Assembly (NCBI GenBank): GCA_002812745.2
Contig: NCSJ02000293.1
Location: forward strand, 1 to 54,117
Direction: 5' to 3'
DNA from: Scytalidium lignicola
Taxonomy: Eukaryota > Ascomycota > Leotiomycetes
Length of the DNA: 54,117 nt
Shown: positions 43,394 to 52,519 of the stretch, in pieces
Position numbering within the stretch: position 1 is the stretch's first letter
How the letters are laid out: each line of letters opens with the position of its first letter
Notes under the pieces: generated by a model
What the model was told of the DNA's origin: nothing
The model's input: only the letters and a program-made list of their open reading frames with translations
The model's database searches: none
Position numbers and translations under genes: made by a program

Positions 43394-44582
43394 TTACACA
43401 CGCAACATCTTAGCAGCAAACTCCTCAATTAACTCCTCAGTCGGGAAGGACATCTCCTCTAATTTTTGTGCATATGGTGTAGGAACATCAGCACCAGTAA
43501 TTCTTTGAGCTGGGGCATCCAGATAATCGAAAGCATATTCCATAGTAAGAGCAAGGATCTCAGAACCAACTCCGAAAGCTGGGAAGCCAGATTCGACAGA
43601 CAGCAGTCTATGGGTCTTCTTGACCGACTTAACGATTGTCTCAATATCTAGGGGTTTGATGGAACGTAGGTTGATAACTTCAGCCTCAATACCGTACTTC
43701 TTCTTAAGGTTCTCTGCAGCTATCAAGGAATGGCCGACAGTACGGGATAGAGAGACAATTGTTAAGTCCTTCCCAGCACGCTCAATCTTAGCTTTTCCAA
43801 ATGGAAGAACGAAGTCATCCTTCTGAGCGGCCTCGCTCATTGGGAAGCTTTGGCCGTAAAGAAGCTCGTTCTCGAGGACGACAACTGGGTTAGGATCTCT
43901 GATAGCAGCCTTGAGTAGTCCCTTTGCGTCCTCGGCGCTCCATGGTGAGACAACCTTGAGACCTGGTATGCTTCCGTACCAGGCAGAGTAGTCTTGTGAA
44001 TGTTGCGCTGCAACACCAGCTGCGAAACCGTTGGGACCGCGGAAGGTGATATTGCAGGGTTGAATACCGCCGGACATGTAGTGGGTCTTTGCCGCTGAGT
44101 TGACAATTTGATCAATTGCTTGCATTGCGAAGTTGAATGTCATAAATTCGACCTGTAGCCTCTCTTAGTCTTTACCATACCCATACCTTGGAGCTAGAGC
44201 TTACCACAGGATGTAAACCAGCCAATGCTGCACCGATAGCTAGACCGGCAAAGCCAGCTTCAGTGATGGGACTGTCGATGACTCTCTTCTCTCCGAATCG
44301 GTCTAGTAATCCCTTCGTGACTTTATATGCACCATTATATTGAGCAACTTCTTCGCCAACGATGAACACCTTTGAGTTTGACTCTAATTCTTCAGCAAGG
44401 GCTTCATTCAATGCTTCTCGGACTGTGTACTCCTTGACACCACCCTCGCTAGCGTATCCTCTGCTCTGAATATATCCTGCTACTCGAGGGAGGTTTGCAG
44501 ATTGGAAGAAACTTCGGGGAGCGACAGGGTGGGATTTAGCGGAAGAGATGAATCTCGAGGCTGGGCGTAAGAATCGTGACAT
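43394..44582 (-). CDS. PDB1: Pyruvate dehydrogenase E1 component, beta subunit
   Basis: Two minus-strand exons, 44582-44205 and 44152-43394, give 378 residues. A basic, Ser-rich mitochondrial presequence ([17 protein letters not shown]) ends before [18 protein letters not shown]. The family motifs follow: [80 protein letters not shown] and [21 protein letters not shown]1 beta pairs with E1 alpha to decarboxylate pyruvate with thiamine diphosphate in the mitochondrial matrix. The single intron (53 nt) lies between HPV and VEF. Length and all motifs are normal. Confidence 0.96.
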
Positions 44583-45027
44583 CTTAGGATATTGCCCAAT
44601 TGGGGGAGGAATTAAGGGGGGATGGAGGACGTGAGGAATGAATCGACAAAGTAAATGTCGAGAATCTTTCTCGGGAGCTTCGCTGTTGAGTTGCGAAGCT
44701 CCCGACCAACATTTCGTTGATTGGCGCTAGCCCCTTTGATGTTTTAGCGCGATTATCCTTGTCAAACACATTCCCCTACGAATAAAGTTCCAGATTAGAG
44801 GTATGAAGGTACACATAGCAACCAACACAAGAGTCGCGACTGACTACAGTAACGGTTGCAATAATTAATCCATTATTGTTTTCCATCTAATTAACATGAG
44901 CAATGAGCCTCTGCCTCACCCCGAACGCCAACCCAAACCAGCCAAAGAGATCGTTCCAATAAGACATTGCATATACCACTGCCTGCCGCTAACCCTGCGT
45001 ATCTGCAACCAAGCTATCTGTTCAAAT
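44583..45027. other. Intergenic: PDB1 promoter and ATG3 3' flank
   Basis: This 445-bp gap lies between the PDB1 start and the ATG3 stop. I see no gene in it. Confidence 0.4.
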
Positions 45028-46220
45028 TTATAGCCCCATTGTAAAATCGTGCTCAATTCCTGGCGTAACCGATGCCATGAACTATCCGCTTATTAGCATT
45101 GGCTTTGAAAACTGATATTGGCATGTTTACCTTTAAGAATACCACAAGATACTGGTCAACGCGTATAGCAACCTCCTCGTTGGGGTCCGCCTCATGCTGC
45201 AATACCTCCCATTCATCGTTTCCATTACCACCAGCCTTCAATCCTTCAGCCAAAGCCTTGTTGTCGCCACTTAAACTAGTTTTGCCCAAGTCGTCCACTA
45301 GGCCCTCCATCCCAACGTCCTTCGCTCCAGGGACAGATTTTCCTTGACGAAGTTTCTCCCTGCGTAGTTTTAAAGCTGCATCGGCGCGGTCCAGAAGGGA
45401 TTTCATCACACTCGCATGTCTGCATGGATGGATAGACGCCATTTTGATGTTGTTGCTGAAGTATGGAAAGTCCTCTAACGTGACCGTCTTGTCTTTGTAG
45501 TCACCAACAATATCTTCCATCATCAGATATGGATCCAGAGGTTGCGAATCGGATGAATAACCCGAGAGATAAAGACGGGGTGTTCGATAGTATGGAGTGT
45601 AAGCTATGTATATCGTATATGTGCGGTGGGCCCTATTGATGTTATTAGCATATCCCTGTAGAGTATGATAGAGAAATGCGAACTACATACATGGCGTCTC
45701 CTTCGCTCTTTGGGTCTCGTATGATAGCTTCCTCATCATCTTCCTCATCTTCCATGTCTGGAATGTCGTCTTCATCATCTTCTCTCTCTCCCATATTTCC
45801 ACTCTCATCCACAGTCCTCACATCAGTTGCTCGAGCTTGTTGACTAGCTGCCAACCCGCCAGTCCTAAGCCAGCCGTCCTCATCATCCCCAGGAACATGC
45901 CCGGCAGTGTTCTTAAAGTCTTCTCCATCCCCGACTAATGCATCGTCTTGCCCCGAATCTCCCGCAAAGTTGTCATCCAGCCGTCGGTGGCATGGTACCC
46001 CGCGCGTAACGAGGAACTGCTTGCCTGGGGGCAAATAACTGACTCGTTTGCTGATGGGAGACGCATCAGCCCAGGACCAAGTAGGAAACTTGTACACCAA
46101 ATAATCTCCTGCCGCGACGAACTCTTCGGGGGTGATTTGGCCGTTTTGGCGGAAGGTGGACGTATGAGAAACAGGCGCCCATTCCCGAACCTTATCGAGA
46201 GTGCTGTGGATGAAGTTCAT
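45028..46220 (-). CDS. ATG3: Autophagy-related E2-like conjugating enzyme Atg3
   Basis: Three minus-strand exons, 46220-45691, 45632-45131 and 45081-45028, give 361 residues. [39 protein letters not shown] and [15 protein letters not shown] form the N-terminal part. A flexible acidic region ([20 protein letters not shown]) is followed by [20 protein letters not shown] and the active site [11 protein letters not shown], with the catalytic cysteine at about residue 247. The C-terminus is [14 protein letters not shown]. Atg3 receives Atg8 from Atg7 and transfers it to phosphatidylethanolamine. The last exon encodes just 17 residues; reading through its 49-nt intron would replace the conserved tail. 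An upstream in-frame start at 46274 is not supported by the family. Confidence 0.95.
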
Positions 46221-46908
46221 AGTCGAAAGCTGTTGGCTCAGAATGATAAAGTAGGATGTTAACACCAGGTACACGTTGTCAAAAAAAAGTGCTAGCTAGG
46301 TTTTAAATACTTGTAGTGAATGTGAAAAGCAGTAGGCAGAAGCTTCTGAGATGTTCTCATCGCGACCCGGGGGCTGCGGTGATAAGATGCACATGCCCCG
46401 CCTTGTAGCCTTGCGAAATGCACTAAATACGGTGCCTTTGCTAATACAAAAAACCACATGATTACAGTACCACGTGTTGCGCCTTAGAACTCTAGATTAT
46501 ACAGTACTTCTACACATATTTTCTCTTTCTTATAACTGCCTCAAAAATTGCCAACCCATCATGGGCTAAAGCTTGTGCAATCTACCGTAGCTGACCTCTC
46601 CGTGTCTCATTGTGCCGTAGGATGTTCTGTAGAATAATAGTTGAAATAGAGCAGTGACATGAAGAGATTTATAAGATCATTCACGGTCCAGGAATATCCT
46701 GGCTATACCACCGATGTATAAGCAGTCTAAAATCCATTATGACTTGCTTGTTTCCAGCCGGCACATTAGCTTACCTCTTCTGAGGCGCTCATGCAATGGT
46801 AGCCCGGCTGCGGGATTCTCTCTGAAGCAGGATCCTCATAATTAAGTTGTATCCTAATTACCGATTCATGATGCAAGTAGTCTCAGTAGTTAGGGGTAAT
46901 ACTCACGT
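46221..46908. other. Intergenic: ATG3 promoter and 3' flank of CCDC97-like gene
   Basis: No gene is recognised. The ATG3 leader contains a short A/T run near 46280. Nothing else is seen. Confidence 0.4.
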
Positions 46909-47603
46909 TCAGAAGTCCTGAATCCCGGTTTCGCCTCCAATGGTCTTTTCGTTTGATTCATCATCTCCAACCCATTCTGGTTCTTCATCATCAAACCATC
47001 GCTCTTCGGCTTCTCTTTGCTCTATGACGTCGAGCTCGTCATTATTATCAATTTCATGATAAGGAAAATCCGGATCCTCTCCTTTCAAGAACTTAATCGT
47101 CATTACAGATTTCCATCTCTCTAGGCCTTCCTCTTTGCTCGTCGGAATCTCGTCTGGATCTTCGGGGAGGATTTCCCCATCCGTAGCTCTAGCATAGCTC
47201 ACAAAATGTACTGATGAAGATGAGGATGCATTGAGCCCATCAGGGGTTTGTCCTGCAAGTGCTGCCAGTTTGGCTTCAGAACGGTACAAATCTGCTTCCA
47301 GAATTCCTGACCAGCCCTTAGCCCGGCCATCTGCTTCTCGCTCAGCAGCTGATAGAAATCGTCTGACGCATCTATCATAGAGTAGTGGATCTGAACTGGA
47401 TCAGTTTTCGTATTTACCGTGAATCTCGTAAATGCAGTAGATTCACCTAAAAGCTCAAGGTCCCGGGATTCAAAATATGAGGGGTTCCGATCTAAATATT
47501 CTTTCCTGCGGTTCTTGACGCGTATTCTAACGCTACGCTCATACTGTTCTTGCTCAGAGGCTTTTATTTCCTCCTCTGTTCTGGAGTCTTGCTTGTGAGG
47601 CAT
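46909..47603 (-). CDS. CCDC97-like protein (DUF2052)
   Basis: Two minus-strand exons, 47603-47447 and 47390-46909, give 212 residues. With intron 47446-47391 (GTGAAT...TTCAG) removed, the protein reads DLELLDPLLYDRCVRRFLS, then AAEREADGRAKGWSGILEA and DLYRSEAKLAALAG, the usual pattern of fungal CCDC97/DUF2052 proteins. The tail holds FLKGEDPDFPYHEIDNNDEL and EEERWFDDEEPEW-like acidic sequence typical of the domain end. Human CCDC97 associates with the SF3b part of the spliceosome; the same role here is inference. Without the splice the 5' frame stays open to 47199, which can mislead automatic prediction. Confidence 0.85.
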
Positions 47604-47959
47604 GTTGGATTGCTGTTTTAAATCAGCTGATTGAACTTAGAGGAACGTCATAGTAGTGAGCTAATACCATCAAAGGACTCTTGATTGTAACTTATTAAGC
47701 TCTTAATCTAGTTCGGGTTTTTTGCCTAATCGTGCTTAGCTGTGTCACGTTATATGAGAGCACGTTTAAGGATAACAATAAGACGTTGGCTGCTGAGTCG
47801 CTAGGATACGGTTAGGTGTGAAGCAGTAAAACGCAAGGCCCCCTCATAACAAACCTCGGTAATCTTCATTTGTTGTGATTATCCACGTAGAAGATTCCAC
47901 TTTGATGAAAGTTTATTTTTTGCCTTAGGTAACAACGAATTCTAACATATATATGAAAG
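47604..47959. other. Intergenic between divergent genes
   Basis: This 356-bp gap is a divergent promoter region for the CCDC97-like gene and the phosphatase gene. No specific element is recognised. Confidence 0.4.
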
Positions 47960-48942
47960 ATGGCTACAAATTCAAGTACTGAAGTTTTCCACTCTCCTCC
48001 TTCCCCTCCTTTTCTAGAAGTAGAAGGCATTGCAAATTTTAGAGACTTAGGAGGCTATCCTATTTCCGCCTTCCCTCTCAAGACAATCCGCACAGGTCTC
48101 GTATATCGATGCGCAGAACCATCAAAGGTGACAGAAAATGGACTTGCCATTCTTCAAGATTTACGGATCACGCATGCATACGATCTCAGATCCAATACTG
48201 AGATTGAAAAATATAACGCTTCTGGTTTTGGAAAAATTGCAGAATTCGGGACTGTCCAACGAGTATTCGTGCCTGTCTTCGCTGATAAGGATTACAGTCC
48301 TGAGAAGCTAGCTATAAGACTCAGGCAGTATGCCAGTGAGGACACTGAGGTACTCTCGCAGTCGAACTAGCTTGCAAACAAATATTCACATTCTGAACTT
48401 CATAGGGCTTTACCAAGATGTATGAGGATATTCTCCTCAACGCACCAGCTTCTTATAAGACAATCTTCCTTCATATTTCTAACGAATCAACAACACCCCT
48501 CCTTATTCATTGCACCGCCGGAAAAGATCGAACCGGCGTATTATGCGCCTTGATTCTTTCACTCTGCGGTGTCGACGATGAGATTGTGGCCTATGAGTAT
48601 TCTCTCACTGAAATGGGCTTCCCTCAAGAATTCAAGGACAAGCTTGTAATGCATTTAATGGAAAACCCGATATTTCACGACGATGAAGTCGGAGCACGAA
48701 ACGTGATCACTACCAAGTATTCCGCCCGTTTCAATCCTCACTCCCTCCAAGTTTGCTAATGGAATGAATATAGGGCTATTAATATGCTTTCAACACTTCG
48801 CATGATCCGAGAGAAGTTTGGAGGTGTTGAGCAGTATGTGATAGAGAGATGCGGACTGACAAAGGAAGAAGTCCAAAAGATCCGCTCTAATCTGATAATT
48901 GACGCCCAGCCCTTACATAAGATACCCCTAGAGAACCTATAG
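47960..48942 (+). CDS. Tyrosine/phosphoinositide-type protein phosphatase (HCxAGKDRTG family)
   Basis: Three exons, 47960-48349, 48406-48716 and 48774-48942, give 289 residues. The N-terminal motif VEGIANFRDLGGYP and GLVYRCAEPSKVTENGLAIL precede the catalytic P-loop PLLIHCTAGKDRTGVLCA. This combination defines the Y_phosphatase3 group, related to MptpB and LipA-type dual-specificity or lipid phosphatases. The catalytic Cys and Arg are present. The helical end (MIREKFGGVEQYVIERCGL, then TKEEVQKIRSNL) is also typical. Substrate and location are unknown; no signal peptide or membrane segment is seen. Both introns (about 56 nt) keep frame. Confidence 0.92.
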
Positions 48943-49246
48943 ATCTACACTTGTTTTCTTACAGAGAATTCACCAAGCCCTTTTCTCAATTATAATTGCA
49001 ATTTTCTAGACTTACAATGACTGACCCCCTTTTGTAAAATTTCCATAATAAGTGCTCAAATTTGTAGATGTTCACTCTACTACAGTCAAGTATTAGGGTA
49101 CACGTGACAATAATCACCACGATTCGCTTAATTTCGGAGCAACGACTTTTCCACCTAAACTCTTCAGCTCTCCCATATCAGTCTCTTGATGTAGCACATG
49201 GATTGTGCGGCGGTAACCGTCCTCCCAATCTACACAAAGACCTGCA
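48943..49246. other. Intergenic before the mitoribosomal protein gene
   Basis: A 304-bp interval with no gene; it probably contains the mS45 promoter and leader. Confidence 0.4.
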
Positions 49247-50548
49247 ATGGCAACACCGACACGATGTCGGGCGGCTCTTTCATCCGCCCAAGTTCTTCCA
49301 AAACAGCTTGGAAACTGTTACCAGTTTTCGCGATCTTTTTCTTCCACTCCTAAAAATACGGCACGAGTGTCAAGACAACGGCGACAGATGTATCGATGGC
49401 TAACAGGCCAAGGACAAAACTTTGAAAAACCATTAGAAGGCTCAACGAATTACCTTAGTGCTTATACGAGCAATGGACAATTAAAACGAGCGCTAGGAGG
49501 GAAGAATGAGAAAGGGAAGGACGGTAAAAATACAGACAAAAACACAAACGAAGGTTTAGAGTCAAAGTCCACAGGAATTGGACATGGAAATATNCCCCCC
49601 CGAAACTGCTTCCGATTTAAGGCCTTTCCCGTTGAATCGAGTTTTCGCTAGTCAGCCAGTGCTCAGTGATGAAATGAGAGAAACTATATGGGGAAGAGTA
49701 ATGAAAGAAGGAAAATCAGTTCGCGAAGTCAGTGCGGAGCTTGGTGTAGAAATGAGTCGTGTTGGAGCTGTTGTGCGGCTGAAGGAAATAGAAAAGGAGT
49801 GGAAACGAAAAGTAAGTCCGAAGCATCAAAGATTCCCGCATTACCCCAATTACTTTTATGATGATACTCCAAAAAATTCGATTAGTCTTTAAGACAACTA
49901 CATGGTTACACAATTACGCATGCGAGCCTCTCTGAAATCCTTACATCTTGCTCAATTCTTCAAACTCTGATTTTTGTGAATGTCTGCTGATACTTCACAT
50001 AAAAGGGCAAAAAGCTGGCCACGCCTTATCAGGAAGCCGTCCTCTCGATGCTCCCGACTACAAAATATGTCAAGGATGAAAAGTTAAATCGACCTCACGA
50101 ATCTATTAACGATCTCCCAGTCCATACAGCTACTGGCCAACAGATATTTTGGCCTACATCTGAATCGAGGCATTTCACTCGTGCAGATGCTGCAAGGGTT
50201 TTCGACGAGACCCTCCTCCCAGCAGATGATAGGGTACCACATCCAGAGTTAGCAATCATGGAACGAGAAAGACGGGCTGGACTATCGGAAGAGGAGCGAA
50301 GAGCTCTTTTGAAGGTACGAGAAGAGGAGGAAGAAAGGAAGAGGCGTATTATGACAGAACGTCGAGCCAAAGAAGAGTCCACCATAAAGAAGATCGAGAC
50401 GACGAGATGGCAGTTTAGAATTCAAGATATCAACGTTGATGAGGCCGGTGTTGACGGCAGAGGCTACAAAGGAGTTGGGTGGCGCTATGGAGTTCCTCAT
50501 ATGGACCGTAGCAGAGGCCAGATAAAGATACCCACGAAGGTGGAGTAA
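49247..50548 (+). CDS. MRPS35: Mitochondrial small-subunit ribosomal protein mS45 (Mrps35/Bot1 family)
   Basis: Two exons, 49247-49811 and 50006-50548, give about 368 residues. The N-terminus is a basic presequence (MATPTRCRAALSSAQVLPK, then SRSFSST). RQMYRWLTGQGQNFEKPL, then PPETASDLRPFPLNRVFASQ, VLSDEMRETIWGRVMKEGKS, VREVSAELGVEMSRVGAVVR and HESINDLPVHTATGQQIFWP are typical of the Bot1p/Mrps35 domain. A charged helix (RKVREEEEERKRRIM-like) and WRYGVPHMDRSRGQIKIP end the protein. N at 49594 lies before a C run; leaving it out joins GIGHGN to IPPETASDL in one frame. The 194-nt intron (49812-50005) is longer than average. It belongs to the mitoribosome small subunit. Confidence 0.88.
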
Positions 50549-51009
50549 TATTTGTACAACATTACATATTGTATATTAGCGTCCGTGGAGTTCAAGGTCC
50601 ACTTTTCCCAGCTTTGTAGATGATTTTGGGATTAGAATGTATGATATTCTGAACAAATAGTGAATATTTTCACAGCTACTGTTGGCACATTGTTGAGAGC
50701 ATATTTTTGTCATAGTCAATGAGCTCTTATGCCTATTTTTACAATTGACCTGATATCACGTGTGATAAAAGAGACCAACCGACTTCGAATTAGCGCCAAC
50801 CTTCTACATTGCAGCCAGCCTCGCATAAATACTCTGGCCTCGTCAAACCCAGCTGAAGTTACGAAAAGGTAGGCATCATATATATATTTCATCCCACCTC
50901 TTCCATATCAGCCAGTATAGACTCGGAGCAAATATTGAATCATTCACACCATCACAACAAAAGAGAACGCCTCAGAAAGCCTTTCAAACCAGTTTATATT
51001 CCTCAGAAG
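50549..51009. other. Intergenic before NC2 beta
   Basis: A 461-bp interval with no gene. The last 140 bases are C/A-rich and fit the leader of the NC2 beta gene. Confidence 0.4.
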
Positions 51010-52172
51010 ATGTCTGACCGAGAATTTGGAGGTAAGCCATTGCTTTCGCTGCCTATCATAGATTTATATCCGAACTCCCGTTTGCATTATTTCACTTTTT
51101 AATTCATTTCATTTATTCTGGCACAAACGTGGAATTTTGCGTGTATCTATGTACTCACCTAATCTATCTAGCTAGCTATTTACTAGTGCTTGTGATGAGT
51201 TGTGCGTTCTTCTTTCCTTTACATAATACGCAACTCAGACTTCTTAGAACCTACTGACCCATGGTTTAGGAAACGACGATTTATCTCTACCAAAAGGTAT
51301 AGTGTTATTTTATTTCCTATATATATATATATATTCCGGATATTATCATCGCTGTTTATTATGGAACCTCCTTGCGCGTCGTGATACTAGACGCACTCGT
51401 ATCGAAAAACTGGAAAGATTTCAGAATTACCATACAAAGACAAATTTTCAGCATTACCACCAATTAACTCTGGACCAGTCACGAAAGGGAATAAGAACTG
51501 TCCATGGCTGTTGTTTATTGTTCGTTAACCTAGCTAAAATTTTGAGATGCACATCTCAAACCGTGAGTGAAACTTGCGGCTGCATGTTTAACCTGGACAT
51601 ATCATCTGAGCCAACGATCCAGTATTGAAGATTATCGAGGATCCCCTTCTATATATAGCAAGCCTTTTCTGACGATGATTGGGATATCATTTTTATTATA
51701 TTATTCATTCTTTGTTTTTCTCGCTGACACGATGCTCATTTAGCTACGGTCCAGAAGATTGTGACCGAAATCCTGCCACCGTCATCGGGTTTAGCCTTTG
51801 GCAAGGATGCAAGAGATCTATTGATCGAATGTTGCGTCGAGTTTATCACACTTATTTCGTCGGAAGCCAATGAGATATCGGAGAAGGAGAGCAAAAAGAC
51901 TATCGCATGTGAACACATTACAAAGGCATTGGAACAACTAGGTTTCAGTGAATATGTTCCCGATATATTAGAAGTTGCTAATGAGCACAAGGAACAACTT
52001 AAGGTACATATAGTTTACATCCCTAAACAGCAGAGTACCTATTCGTGACTAACATTTGTTACAGGGTCGAGAAAAGAAAGCGAATAAACTGGAACAGAGT
52101 GGTCTATCAACAGAAGAACTCCTAGCATTACAAGAAGAAGAGTTTAGGGATGCGGCACAGCGGCATAGATAG
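51010..52172 (+). CDS. NCB2: Negative cofactor 2 beta subunit (NC2 beta/Dr1/Ncb2)
   Basis: Four exons, 51010-51031, 51270-51296, 51744-52003 and 52065-52172, give 138 residues. MSDREFGGNDDLSLPKATVQ leads into the histone fold (KIVTEILPPSSGLAFGKDAR, DLLIECCVEFITLISSEAN, ACEHITKALEQLGFSEY). It ends GREKKANKLEQSGLSTEELL and an acidic QEEEFRDAAQ tail. NC2 beta pairs with NC2 alpha (Drap1/Bur6), binds TBP on promoters and blocks TFIIA/TFIIB. Two tiny 5' exons (22 and 27 nt) are flanked by introns of 238 and 447 nt, long for this window; the 447-nt intron contains a TA run near 51320-51334. Intron phases match throughout. Confidence 0.94.
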
Positions 52173-52519
52173 ACTTCCTTGTTTTGATTCTTTCTGCGTT
52201 GAGTTCCTATTCTACAACACTAGCATGGCCGGGCTCGGGTGGTAGGCGTTTTATGGTCCGCAGTAATTAATCACTGCAAAACGAGAATGCGTTGATTTAT
52301 CAGGAAGGACGTTTTGGTAGCTATTATGCATTAACTACAATTGGAATGCAAATACATGATCACAAACACGTAAAATTGCAGATTTCTTAATTTCTCTTAT
52401 TGTAAATTAATTTTCATATAAGATCATCAACACATAAAGTGACCAAATAGCAGTAACTCCCCTCTGCATACCCAGTACCGAAGTTCCGGCATGGATAAAT
52501 AATATCAGAGCATTATGGA
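52173..52519. other. Intergenic between convergent genes
   Basis: This 347-bp AT-rich gap is the 3' flank of NC2 beta and of the threonine-rich gene. No feature is recognised. Confidence 0.4.

Noticed and set aside
47199..47603. 134-codon unspliced minus-strand frame as the whole gene
   Set aside because: Splicing 47446-47391 gives the conserved LLDPLLYDRCVRRF sequence and links to the acidic C-terminal part; the unspliced frame has no conserved sequence after residue 53.
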